Positions 34,571 through 46,447 of a stretch of 64,000 nucleotides of DNA are shown here, piece by piece. The position numbers and the translations under genes are program-made. The notes below the pieces were generated by a model. The model saw only the letters and a list, made by a program, of their open reading frames with translations, was not told where the DNA came from and made no database searches. The stretch spans positions 558,001 through 622,000 of the forward strand of contig CP021233.1 of the NCBI GenBank assembly GCA_003999685.1, given 5' to 3'. The stretch is from Taiwanofungus camphoratus. Taxonomy: Eukaryota; Basidiomycota; Agaricomycetes; Polyporales; Taiwanofungaceae. Within the stretch, counting starts at the first letter, position 1; the number at the start of each line of letters is the position of its first letter.

Positions 34571-34645
34571 GGCCACTCTGACAGAATGTCCATTTTTATA
34601 TATCCCAGAAAGGCCATTGACAACTTTGTGTCTAAACGCATCCAC
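34562..34645 (-). repeat. Inverted repeat, right copy (partner at 32213-32284)
   Basis: Reverse complement reads AAGTGGATGCGTTTAGACAC, GTTGTCAATGGCC and GGACATTCTGTCAGAG with small gaps. It follows the JmjC-like fragment directly. Confidence 0.5.
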
Positions 34646-34847
34646 TTATTAGTTCTTTGTATGCCACTGTTTCACATGCAATTTTCTCATCTCAAAATGC
34701 TTTCTTCTGTTGCTTCATCTAGATAACACTTGGTTGAAGTGGGCCATTGTATAGCATGGCAGAGACAATTTCCGAAGTTTTGAGAATCTGTACATTCTCA
34801 ATTTCTCATTTTTTAATATGTTGATAAATTCCACAACCTTTTGGGCT

Positions 34848-35075
34848 TTGAATTGTGATCTTAGAAGCTTTTTACCCCCTCAAGAAACAACCTACAGATC
34901 TCCTAAAGCCTACAATGACTAGGGAGACCTTTCTATCCTATACTAAACACCTTTAAATGCCCATGAAGTCTAAAAAATCATATAAAGTACACAGAAGCTT
35001 CTAAACCCAGCTATGAAGTTCCTAACTTGTGTATACCTTCTATTTGACACTACCCTTTCAGGCTGCCTTCTATCC
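34848..35075 (+). repeat. Dispersed repeat family 6, copy 1
   Basis: Direct, diverged match to 52842-53045 (shared TTGTGA.CTTAGAAGCTTTT, CTAAAGCCTACAAT, GCTTCTAAACCCAGCT). It lies just outside the copia nest on the left, as copy 2 does on the right. No coding potential or terminal structure seen. Confidence 0.65.
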
Positions 35076-35119
35076 TGATATAGCAAAGTCTCACTGATAA
35101 AACCTTAGGAACCTTTTCA

Positions 35120-35351
35120 CTGTATGCAGTTCCTCTGTGATATTGTCTGCATCTAACAGGTTATGAGCCCTGTACTCTGAACCTGGTCCATTACTTACTT
35201 TTACTTACTGTACTCTTCTACCCTCTCTTACAAGAGGCAGATTGAAAGTGACAGTCAGGGCATAGACCCAGTCACTATATCCCCCTAAGCACATAGCCAC
35301 TAGATCCAGGACGAACTCTTGGAGGGTTGCTCTTCAGTGGGTGCCCTCTTC
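35120..35351 (+). mobile_element. Family B copia: LTR end and leader, plus orientation
   Basis: The last 35 or so bases of a diverged B LTR (GATATTGTCTGCATCTAACA) are followed by the priming site GGTTATGAGCCCTG and leader. From about 35190 to 35351 the leader is the exact reverse complement of 51540-51700. The leader stops abruptly at an A LTR. Confidence 0.8.
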
Positions 35352-35726
35352 TGTCACAATAATGTGCTCTGCCACAGTCCCTTGGTCAAGCTGGAGTGCT
35401 GCCGGACTTGGAGTGGCCACAGTAGACTGTGGGCCACTTACATCATTAGTGGCGGAGCTATTGGATTGGAGTTGAACACAGGCCACATTAGTTTTGTGGC
35501 TGGGTCATATGTTTGTATTGTTCCCTTTTTGATGGACTCTATTGTTCTGTGGTGGGGCCCTTTGTTCTCACCAGCATAAATAGTGCCCTGTAGTCCGGAG
35601 TAGCCCCCATCTCTGTGGCTTACTTCGGACTCCAGGTATGTAGTAGAGTACATCATTTCAATATATCTCTGTGGCTTACTTCGGACTCCAGCACTTAATT
35701 GCTGTTCCCTGCGTCCCATTTTGATA
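35352..35726 (+). repeat. Family A LTR joining two distant parts of element B
   Basis: 375 bp, plus orientation. Its left flank is B leader and its right flank is mid-integrase of B, so about 1.6 kb of B is missing between them. Flanking pentamers do not match. This fits recombination between LTRs of two A insertions at different sites in B, rather than a simple solo LTR. Confidence 0.8.
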
Positions 35727-37312
35727 TGCTGATGTCCAGAAGATGATCAAGGAAGATCTGGTCACTGGTCTTGTCCTGGAGTCCAAGCAGCAGCCAGATC
35801 CTATCTGTGAGCCATGCCTTGCTGGAAAAATGCATGCCAATTCATTCCCATCTTCCCTACAACGTGCTACTCAGCCCTTGGAGCTTATTCACTCTGATAT
35901 TCATGGTCCTTTACCTGTGCGCACACACTCTGGTTATCGCCACTGGATCACCTTCATAGATGATTACACCAGACTCAGAGTTGTGTTGCTGCTCAAGGAA
36001 AAGAGTGAAGCCTTTGATGCATTCAAGAGGTTCAAGGCTTATGCTGAAAATCATCTGAATGTCAAAATCAAGGCACTTCAGGATGATAAGGGAGGGGAAT
36101 ACATGTCCCATGCATTCATCAAGTACACAGATGATGCTGGGATTGTACGCAGGCATACCACCAGAAATAGGCCTCAGCAGAATGGTGTAGCAGAGAGAGC
36201 TAATAGGGTCATGCAGGATGACTGTTCAGCCATGCTTGCAGAAGCTAAGCTGCCACTTTCATTTTGGGGACAATGTCTTGCCTCTATGGTGCATGTATGG
36301 AATCGCCTTCCTACCTCTGCAGTTAAAGGAGCCACCCCATTTGAATTGTGGTTTAAGCGCAAGCCAGATGTCAGTCATCTCAGAGTGTGGGGGTGTACTG
36401 CCTATGTCCATATACAGAAGGATCAGAGATCAGCTCTTGGACCTCATATGCAGAAGTGTGTCTTTATTGGATATCCTGATGGTTATAAGGGATGGAAGTT
36501 TTATAATCCCACCACCAAAAAGACCATTATTTCAGAGCGAGCTGACTTTGATGAGCGCTACTTTCCTGGTCTGAAGCACACTTCTTCTATCCATCCTCCT
36601 GCTGCTGCTGTTGCTCCTGAATCTGTCCCTGTACCGGATTTTGGGGGGGATAATGATCCTGCACCTGTTGATGCAGCTCCTGTTCCAAATCCACTTCAGG
36701 TACCAGTTGCACCACCTCCAAATTCACCCATAGTAGCTCAAAGTCCTTCACCATCTCCTGCTCCTTCTGCTCCCACTGCATCTCCTGATCCTGCACCTCA
36801 GACTTCCAATGATGATAGGCCCATTGCTCTTAGACGTACACCTCGTAATGTACGTCCTCCAACCAACTGGTGGGTCATCAGAGAACCTACTCCAGCTGTA
36901 AAGGAGGAGAGCAGTGAAGATGAGCTTGATGTCATAGATGCAGATGCTGATTTTGTGGAGGTTCAATTTGCTGGTCTATCTGCTGGTGCAGACCCTCATA
37001 CCTTTAAACAGGCAATGAGTGGTCCTGATGCCAAACACTGGTATGATGCTGCAAATCAGGAGATCATGGCATTGGTGGGCAATCACACTTGGGACATTGT
37101 AGGGCTCTATTGAGCGCTACAAGGGCAGAGTGGTTGCAAAGGGATATAGTCAGAGACCTGGATTTGATTACACTGAGGTCTTTGCACCCACATTCAGGCT
37201 TGCATCCCTGCGACTTATTCTTGCTCTTGCTGCCATTGAAGACCTAGAACTGCGCTCTGTAGATATCTCCTCTGCCTTTCTAAATGGAGACCTTGATGAG
37301 GAGATCTATATG
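35727..37312 (+). mobile_element. Family B copia, integrase to reverse transcriptase start, plus orientation
   Basis: Encodes the integrase core (HSDIHGP..., DDKGGEYM..., QNGVAERANR), a proline-rich linker and the start of reverse transcriptase (GYSQRPGFDYTEVFAPTFR). It is broken. Apart from isolated differences it is the reverse complement of 48332-49921 and shares that copy's damage, so the two are duplicates of one insertion. Confidence 0.88.
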
Positions 37313-37688
37313 TATCAAAATGGGACGCAGGGAACAGCAATTAAGTGCTGGAGTCCGAAGTAAGCCACAGAGATGTATTCAAATAATGTACTCTACTACA
37401 TACCTGGAGTCCGAAGTAAGCCACAGAGATGGGGGGCTACTCCGGACTACAGGGCACTATTTATGCTGGTGAGAACAAAGGGCTCCACCACAGAACAATA
37501 GAGTCCATCAAAAAGGGAACAATACAAACATATGACCCAGCCACAAAACTAATGTGGCCTGTGTTCAACTCCAATCCAATAGCTCCGCCACTAATGATGT
37601 AAGTGGCCCACAGTCTACTGTGGCCACTCCAAGTCCGGCAGCACTCCAGCTTGACCAAGGGACTGTGGCAGAGCACATTATTGTGACA
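37313..37688 (-). repeat. Family A LTR at an inversion junction
   Basis: 376 bp, minus orientation. Left flank ATATG is the reverse complement of the CATAT target site of the A element at 38057-48331, so the insertion site is the same one. Right flank ACACA belongs to B reverse transcriptase in the opposite orientation. The LTR is therefore a recombination junction. Confidence 0.82.
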
Positions 37689-38056
37689 ACACAGTGACAA
37701 TGAGCGCTCTGAGCGATCCCTGGTGATCTCTATACCCAATAGAAATGTAGTAGGCCCTAAATCCCGAAGTTTAAAGTGCTGGGACAACTGCTTGACCACA
37801 TTGTCAGCTGCAGCAACAGACTTGGTGGCAATGGTCATGTCATCCACAAAGACTGGCACAATGATGCGCACATCATCCTTGACATACAGATAGACACTTC
37901 TGTCAGAGTAGAGACATTTGAAGCTCATGCTTTCAAGAGTAGCACGGAGTTTCTTGTTCCACTGACGAGGGGCTTGCTTCAGTCCATAGATGGGTCTTCT
38001 GAGACGACAGACATGACTAGATCCTCCTTCATGAAAGCCCTCTGGTTGCTTCATAT
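37689..38056 (-). mobile_element. Family B copia, reverse transcriptase segment, minus orientation
   Basis: Minus strand reads KQPEGFHEGGSSHVCRLRRPIYGLKQAPRQWNKKLR and VPVFVDDMTIATKS, the copia reverse transcriptase. It continues the B element of 48332-51729 across the A insertion and ends at the junction LTR. RNase H and the 3' LTR of B are not present in the window. Confidence 0.88.
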
Positions 38057-38432
38057 TGTCACAATAATGTGCTCTGCCACAGTCCCTTGGTCAAGCTGGA
38101 GTGCTGCCGGACTTGGAGTGGCCACAGTAGACTGTGGGCCACTTACATCATTAGTGGCGGAGCTATTGGATTGGAGTTGAACACAGGCCACATTAGTTTT
38201 GTGGCTGGGTCATATGTTTGTATTGTTCCCTTTTTGATGGACTCTATTGTTCTGTGGTGGAGCCCTTTGTTCTCACCAGCATAAATAGTGCCCTGTAGTC
38301 CGGAGTAGCCCCCCATCTCTGTGGCTTACTTCGGACTCCAGGTATGTAGTAGAGTACATTATTTGAATACATCTCTGTGGCTTACTTCGGACTCCAGCAC
38401 TTAATTGCTGTTCCCTGCGTCCCATTTTGATA
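38057..38432 (+). repeat. 5' LTR of the outer A element
   Basis: 376 bp, TGTCACAAT...TTTTGATA. It contains a 28-bp direct repeat at 38314-38341 and 38370-38397 (core GTGGCTTACTTCGGACTCCA) and CATAAATAG just upstream of it as a possible TATA element. Confidence 0.93.
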
Positions 38433-38449
38433 GGTTATGAGCCCTGCGC
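38433..38449 (+). promoter_or_regulatory. Copia primer binding site (initiator tRNA-Met anticodon arm type)
   Basis: GGTTATGAGCCCTGCGC directly follows the 5' LTR. Its complement GCGCAGGGCTCATAACC is the anticodon stem-loop of yeast initiator tRNA-Met as I know it. Priming from an internal tRNA fragment is known for Drosophila copia and Ty5. Also at 911-927 and 46055-46071. Confidence 0.8.
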
Positions 38450-41312
38450 TATAGCAGTCTATTACACACACTACTAGCGCATCACAGACGATCTCTTTCG
38501 ATTTTTGGGACACTGCTTTGTCCCCATACAACATCTTGTTCAAATCATCCCAAATCCTGTTCTTACTCATTCCTTTCTATCTGGGCTACAAATGTCAAAC
38601 TCGTCCTCCCCTTCATTTCCAAAGCTCAATGCATCGAACTACAAGTCCTGGGCTGGGGATATGACTGCCTGGCTGCGCTCTGCAGGCCTATGGCGTCTTG
38701 TTTCTGGGGCATACCCCAAACCTACCCCCAAGGATGTCAAGGCACCCACTGATGCTGAGGCCACAAAACTCGAAGCTTGGGAGGTGCAGGAGGCCAAGGC
38801 AGCTGGATGGCTGTATTTGATGGTGGAAGCGGACCAAAAGGTGCATTTTTCTGGCATTGACAGTGACCCTGTCAAGATGTGGGCTACTCTCAAGAATGCT
38901 CACCAGCGCAAGCATCCTGCTGCGCGCTGGAATGCTTGGGAATCGCTCCTGTCCATCAGAAAAGGAGACTCTGACTCGCTTCAGACCGTCATTAATCGTG
39001 CTGAAGATGCCATGCAGCAATGCAAGAACCTGCGTCCTGACCACTACACTTTGGAGGATCTGGACAAGGAGCTGACTGTCATGGCCATGATCCTTGCCCT
39101 GCCTAGAGAGGAGTTTGCCCTACTGCGCTCTCAGCTCCTCAATGGTGACCTCAAAAAGGAAACGGTCATTCAGGCCTTTGTTACTGAGGATGCCCAACGC
39201 CGCCATGAGTCCTCTATCTCATCTCAGACCGCTCTGGCAGCCACTTCATCGTCCTCTGGCCCCTGTGACTTCTGTGGTGCACCTGGCCACACTCAGCCAC
39301 AGTGCTACTCATTCCAGAAGGCGCAAAAACAGGCCAAGGAGCGTCGTGCCACCAGAGGCAAAGGAAAGGCCAATACTGCACAGACCAAGACAGAAGAACC
39401 CACTCAGGAAGCTGCTGCAAATGCAAGTTCCAATTCACCTGAGCCCTCCTCACCCTTTACACCGCTTCAGCATGATGCTGACTTCACCTGGAATGCAGAC
39501 ACAGGCGCCACTTCTCATATGACGCCCCATCGCCACTGGCTTCGCAATTATAAGCCCCTGCGCATTCCTGTGAAGCTGGCAGACAACAATGTTGTCTATT
39601 CTGCTGGAGTTGGGTCGGTCATCTTCAGACCTAGGGTGAAGGGAGCATTTCTGCGGGCTGTGGAATTTTCGAGGGTCCTGCATGTGCCTGACCTGCGCAG
39701 TAATCTTCTGTCATGTCTTTATCTTGCCCGGAATAAAGGATTTTCCATCAACATCTCTTCAGATGCCATTGCCTTCTACCAGACTGGCACACTGCGCTTT
39801 GTGGCACCAATAGATTCCAACAATGCTGCCTACTTGGATGGTGAAGTTGAGCCTTATTTTGAGGCATCTGCATGCCTTGCAGCCACTCTACCACTTGATC
39901 TCAGTCTCTGGCACCGTCGTCTTGCTCACAATAATCATGCAGATGTCCAGAAGCTTGTCAAAGACGACCTGGTCACTGGTCTAACTCTCAACTCAAAGCA
40001 GCAGCCTGATCCTGTCTGTGAGCCTTGCCTGGCAGGCAAAATGCGAGCCAACCCCTTCCCTCCCTCCAATCACACATCCTCAAAGCCTCTAGAACTTGTC
40101 CATACTGATATCCATGGCCCTCTCCCTGTCCGCACACACTCAGGCTACCGCTACTGGATCACCTTCATCGATGACTACTCTAGATTCAGAGTGGTTATCC
40201 TTTTGAAAGCCAAAAGTGAAGCCTTCAGTGCGTTCAAGCAGTTCAAGGCCTATGCTGAGAACCAGCTCAGCACCAAAATAAAGGCATTACAGGATGACAA
40301 GGGAGGAGAATACATGTCCAAAGAGTTCATTGCTTTTACTGACTCTTGTGGCATTGTGAGGCGTCACACTGTGCGCAATAGGCCACAACAGAATGGAGTT
40401 GCAGAGCGAGCCAATGGGATCATGTCTGACACTGTTACTGCCATGCTTGCAGAGTCCAATTTGCCTCCAAGTTTCTGGGGTGAAGCTGTTGCTGCTATGG
40501 TTCATGTCTGGAATCGCTTGCCCACTTCTGTGCGACCTGGAACCACACCCTATGAGCTGTGGCACAAGAACAAGCCTAGTGTGGCACACCTTCGAGTTTG
40601 GGGCTGCACTGCCTATGTGCACATTCAAAAGGACCAGCGCAAAGGACTGTCCCCTCACATGCAGAAATGCGTGTTCATTGGCTACCCTGATGGCTACAAG
40701 GGCTGGAAATTCTACTGCCCTGATACAAGGCGAGTTCTAATTTCAGAGCGTGCTGAATTTGATGAACGCTACTTCCCTGGTCTCAAGCGCACTCCTCCCT
40801 CACTTTCTACTCCAATTGTTGACCCTTCAACTTCTGAGACTGTCCCTCTCTTTGTACCTGCACTGGATCATGGGGGGGATGTCGACTCTGTGCCTGCTGC
40901 CATACCTGAGCCACCTATTGTGCCTGTGCCTGCAGCTGCACCTCCTCCAGTTGCTCCAGTGTCTGTTCAAGCTGCGCCTCCTGCACCCATTGTGCCTCCT
41001 GTGCCTCAAGCTGCTCAGCCACCCCCTGCCTCTGCACCTCAACCTCCTCCTGAGGTCAATGAGCTTGATCTGCCTATTGCTATTCGCAGAGGAAGACGCC
41101 ATGCTTCAGTTCCTGCTCCTGTCCCAAAGCGCGAAGACTCTCCTGATCCCCTTGATCTGCTTAGTGCAGATGCGGACTATGTTGAAGTGCAGTTTGCTGG
41201 GCTTACAGCTGATGCTGATCCTCACAATTTCCGTGAGGCAATGCATTCTCCTGATGCCAAGTTATGGCAGACAGCCTGCAACGAGGAGATCATGTCTTTG
41301 ATTGCAAACCAT

Positions 41313-41688
41313 TATCAAAATGGGACGCAGGGAACAGCAATTAAGTGCTGGAGTCCGAAGTAAGCCACAGAGATGTATTCAAATAATGTACTCTACTACA
41401 TACCTGGAGTCCGAAGTAAGCCACAGAGATGGGGGGCTACTCCGGACTACAGGGCACTATTTATGCTGGTGAGAACAAAGGGCTCCACCACAGAACAATA
41501 GAGTCCATCAAAAAGGGAACAATACAAACATATGACCCAGCCACAAAACTAATGTGGCCTGTGTTCAACTCCAATCCAATAGCTCCGCCACTAATGATGT
41601 AAGTGGCCCACAGTCTACTGTGGCCACTCCAAGTCCGGCAGCACTCCAGCTTGACCAAGGGACTGTGGCAGAGCACATTATTGTGACA
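41313..41688 (-). repeat. 3' LTR of the nested A element
   Basis: 376 bp; next to it at 41689-41703 lies the polypurine tract in reverse complement (TACCCCCCCTGATC). Confidence 0.93.
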
Positions 41689-44600
41689 TACCCCCCCTGA
41701 TCTGCCAAGTCCCAGAGAGAGTGGTTAGGATGCTGCAACCCCCATCCCAGTACGGCAGAATGCAACTTTAGGTGCAGGTAGTGCCTTGGTTAGACAGTCT
41801 GCAAGCATGTCTGCGGTGGGAATGTATTCTGGCTGTATGTGACCAGATTCCACAGTGTTCCTAAGCCAGAAAGTGCGCAGGTCAAGGTGCTTCATCCGAC
41901 CATGATGCTCTGGATTCTTTGACACATTGATGCTTGACTGGTTGTCCATTTCCAAGGGTGAGGCAGTGTCCACTTTGTATCCAAACTCAGTCATCAGATT
42001 GCGCATCCAGAGGATTTCTTTGCCAGCTTCAACTGCAGCAACATATTCAGCCTCTGTAGTTGAAAGTGCGACAATAGACTGGAGTTTGCTTGACCAACTG
42101 ATTGCCCCAGATCCAACTTTGACAAGATAGCCACTAGTGGAGCGTCCGGTGTCTGGACAGTCACCATGTGCAGAGTCTGTGTAAGTCAGGAAAGGTGCAC
42201 CCAAATCATCAGGCCTGTAGATGAGCTTGTGGTCCTTGGTGCCCTGCAAATAGCGAAAGAGGTGCTTGACTGCAGCCCAGTGAGCTGGTCCAGGGCAGGA
42301 ATTGAAACGAGCAAGGCAGGAGACCGCATATTGAATGTCTGGACGAGTCATGATAGCCAGATACATCAGAGAGCCAACTGCATTGAGATATGGCTTGTCC
42401 TTCATAAAGGCTCGATCCTCATCGCTCTGGCAGGCTTGTTCTTTGGAAAGATGAAGGCCAGGTTCCATTGGGGTCAGGACACTCTTGCAACTGGTCAGGC
42501 CATACCGCTCAAGCATATCTAGGATGTACTGGTGCTGAGACAAGAACATGGTGTGTTTTGAATGGTCTCTGGAGATTTCAATGCCCAACAAAAATGTGGT
42601 AGGGCCAAGATTGCGCAATTTAAAGTGCTGAGATAGTTGCTCAATGGTTCTATCAATTGCAGCTTGTGATTTTGAGGCCAGAGTGAGGTCATCAACATGC
42701 ACAGGGATGATTATGCGCACATCATCATGCAGATAGATGTAAACACTGCGATCTGACTCCAACCGCTTGAACCCCATGGAGGTGAGCACCTGATGTAGCT
42801 TCTTGTTCCACATGCGACCTGCCTGCTTGAGACCATAGATAGGACGTCCAAGGCGTAGGACAGTGCCTGGAGGACCTTGAGGAAAGCCTTCTGGTTGCTG
42901 CATGTAGATCTCCTCTTCAAGATCACCTTGTAAAAATGCGGAGGAGATGTCCACAGAGTGAAGTTCCAGGTCTTCAATGGCAGAGAGTGCAAGGACAAGG
43001 CGCAGGGCAGCAGGGCGAGATGTGGGGGCAAAGACCTCAGTGTAGTCAAAACCAGGTCGCTGTGAATAGCCCTTGGCCACAAGACGAGCCTTGTATCGCT
43101 CAATTGAGCCATCTGCATTGTGTTTGACCTTGAACACCCATCCACAGCCAATTGCCTTCTTTCCAGGAGGGAGAGGGACCGCATCCCAGGTATGGTTTGC
43201 AATCAAAGACATGATCTCCTCGTTGCAGGCTGTCTGCCATAACTTGGCATCAGGAGAATGCATTGCCTCACGGAAATTGTGAGGATCAGCATCAGCTGTA
43301 AGCCCAGCAAACTGCACTTCAACATAGTCCGCATCTGCACTAAGCAGATCAAGGGGATCAGGAGAGTCTTCGCGCTTTGGGACAGGAGCAGGAACTGAAG
43401 CATGGCGTCTTCCTCTGCGAATAGCAATAGGCAGATCAAGCTCATTGACCTCAGGAGGAGGTTGAGGTGCAGAGGCAGGGGGTGGCTGAGCAGCTTGAGG
43501 CACAGGAGGCACAATGGGTGCAGGAGGCGCAGCTTGAACAGACACTGGAGCAACTGGAGGAGGTGCAGCTGCAGGCACAGGCACAATAGGTGGCTCAGGT
43601 ATGGCAGCAGGCACAGAGTCGACATCCCCCCCATGATCCAGTGCAGGTACAAAGAGAGGGACAGTCTCAGAAGTTGAAGGGTCAACAATTGGAGTAGAAA
43701 GTGAGGGAGGAGTGCGCTTGAGACCAGGGAAGTAGCGTTCATCAAATTCAGCACGCTCTGAAATTAGAACTCGCCTTGTATCAGGGCAGTAGAATTTCCA
43801 GCCCTTGTAGCCATCAGGGTAGCCAATGAACACGCATTTCTGCATGTGAGGGGACAGTCCTTTGCGCTGGTCCTTTTGAATGTGCACATAGGCAGTGCAG
43901 CCCCAAACTCGAAGGTGTGCCACACTAGGCTTGTTCTTGTGCCACAGCTCATAGGGTGTGGTTCCAGGTCGCACAGAAGTGGGCAAGCGATTCCAGACAT
44001 GAACCATAGCAGCAACAGCTTCACCCCAGAAACTTGGAGGCAAATTGGACTCTGCAAGCATGGCAGTAACAGTGTCAGACATGATCCCATTGGCTCGCTC
44101 TGCAACTCCATTCTGTTGTGGCCTATTGCGCACAGTGTGACGCCTCACAATGCCACAAGAGTCAGTAAAAGCAATGAACTCTTTGGACATGTATTCTCCT
44201 CCCTTGTCATCCTGTAATGCCTTTATTTTGGTGCTGAGCTGGTTCTCAGCATAGGCCTTGAACTGCTTGAACGCACTGAAGGCTTCACTTTTGGCTTTCA
44301 AAAGGATAACCACTCTGAATCTAGAGTAGTCATCGATGAAGGTGATCCAGTAGCGGTAGCCTGAGTGTGTGCGGACAGGGAGAGGGCCATGGATATCAGT
44401 ATGGACAAGTTCTAGAGGCTTTGAGGATGTGTGATTGGAGGGAGGGAAGGGGTTGGCTCGCATTTTGCCTGCCAGGCAAGGCTCACAGACAGGATCAGGC
44501 TGCTGCTTTGAGTTGAGAGTTAGACCAGTGACCAGGTCGTCTTTGACAAGCTTCTGGACATCTGCATGATTATTGTGAGCAAGACGACGGTGCCAGAGAC

Positions 44601-46071
44601 TGAGATCAAGTGGTAGAGTGGCTGCAAGGCATGCAGATGCCTCAAAATAAGGCTCAACTTCACCATCCAAGTAGGCAGCATTGTTGGAATCTATTGGTGC
44701 CACAAAGCGCAGTGTGCCAGTCTGGTAGAAGGCAATGGCATCTGAAGAGATGTTGATGGAAAATCCTTTATTCCGGGCAAGATAAAGACATGACAGAAGA
44801 TTACTGCGCAGGTCAGGCACATGCAGGACCCTCGAAAATTCCACAGCCCGCAGAAATGCTCCCTTCACCCTAGGTCTGAAGATGACCGACCCAACTCCAG
44901 CAGAATAGACAACATTGTTGTCTGCCAGCTTCACAGGAATGCGCAGGGGCTTATAATTGCGAAGCCAGTGGCGATGGGGCGTCATATGAGAAGTGGCGCC
45001 TGTGTCTGCATTCCAGGTGAAGTCAGCATCATGCTGAAGCGGTGTAAAGGGTGAGGAGGGCTCAGGTGAATTGGAACTTGCATTTGCAGCAGCTTCCTGA
45101 GTGGGTTCTTCTGTCTTGGTCTGTGCAGTATTGGCCTTTCCTTTGCCTCTGGTGGCACGACGCTCCTTGGCCTGTTTTTGCGCCTTCTGGAATGAGTAGC
45201 ACTGTGGCTGAGTGTGGCCAGGTGCACCACAGAAGTCACAGGGGCCAGAGGACGATGAAGTGGCTGCCAGAGCGGTCTGAGATGAGATAGAGGACTCATG
45301 GCGGCGTTGGGCATCCTCAGTAACAAAGGCCTGAATGACCGTTTCCTTTTTGAGGTCACCATTGAGGAGCTGAGAGCGCAGTAGGGCAAACTCCTCTCTA
45401 GGCAGGGCAAGGATCATGGCCATGACAGTCAGCTCCTTGTCCAGATCCTCCAAAGTGTAGTGGTCAGGACGCAGGTTCTTGCATTGCTGCATGGCATCTT
45501 CAGCACGATTAATGACGGTCTGAAGCGAGTCAGAGTCTCCTTTTCTGATGGACAGGAGCGATTCCCAAGCATTCCAGCGCGCAGCAGGATGCTTGCGCTG
45601 GTGAGCATTCTTGAGAGTAGCCCACATCTTGACAGGGTCACTGTCAATGCCAGAAAAATGCACCTTTTGGTCCGCTTCCACCATCAAATACAGCCATCCA
45701 GCTGCCTTGGCCTCCTGCACCTCCCAAGCTTCGAGTTTTGTGGCCTCAGCATCAGTGGGTGCCTTGACATCCTTGGGGGTAGGTTTGGGGTATGCCCCAG
45801 AAACAAGACGCCATAGGCCTGCAGAGCGCAGCCAGGCAGTCATATCCCCAGCCCAGGACTTGTAGTTCGATGCATTGAGCTTTGGAAATGAAGGGGAGGA
45901 CGAGTTTGACATTTGTAGCCCAGATAGAAAGGAATGAGTAAGAACAGGATTTGGGATGATTTGAACAAGATGTTGTATGGGGACAAAGCAGTGTCCCAAA
46001 AATCGAAAGAGATCGTCTGTGATGCGCTAGTAGTGTGTGTAATAGACTGCTATAGCGCAGGGCTCATAACC

Positions 46072-46447
46072 TATCAAAATGGGACGCAGGGAACAGCAAT
46101 TAAGTGCTGGAGTCCGAAGTAAGCCACAGAGATGTATTCAAATAATGTACTCTACTACATACCTGGAGTCCGAAGTAAGCCACAGAGATGGGGGGCTACT
46201 CCGGACTACAGGGCACTATTTATGCTGGTGAGAACAAAGGGCTCCACCACAGAACAATAGAGTCCATCAAAAAGGGAACAATACAAACATATGACCCAGC
46301 CACAAAACTAATGTGGCCTGTGTTCAACTCCAATCCAATAGCTCCGCCACTAATGATGTAAGTGGCCCACAGTCTACTGTGGCCACTCCAAGTCCGGCAG
46401 CACTCCAGCTTGACCAAGGGACTGTGGCAGAGCACATTATTGTGACA
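46072..46447 (-). repeat. 5' LTR of the nested A element
   Basis: 376 bp and alike by eye to 41313-41688. Its inner side carries the tRNA-Met type priming site at 46055-46071. Confidence 0.93.

Larger units (their letters stand above)
41313..46447 (-). mobile_element. Ty1/copia element, family A (minus), whole-looking, nested in the outer A
   Basis: 3' LTR 41313-41688, 5' LTR 46072-46447, target duplication ACCAT at 41308-41312 and 46448-46452. One uninterrupted gag-pol frame runs from MSNSSSPSF at 45912 to 41725 (about 1,395 residues). Domains in order: gag, CCHC knuckle, protease DTGA, pre-integrase (LWHRRLAHNNHADVQ), integrase D..D..E, proline-rich linker, reverse transcriptase with HVDDL, and RNase H (LSTTEAEYVAA, QSSINVSKNPEHHGRMKHLDLR). 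It looks whole, and its product differs from the outer element's by about one residue in the shared parts. It is the youngest event in the nest. Confidence 0.96.

Noticed and set aside
43203-43754. Large ORFs antisense or out of frame to copia gag-pol (for example a leucine-rich 183-residue frame)
   Set aside because: Shadow frames of the proline-rich linker; no independent signal.
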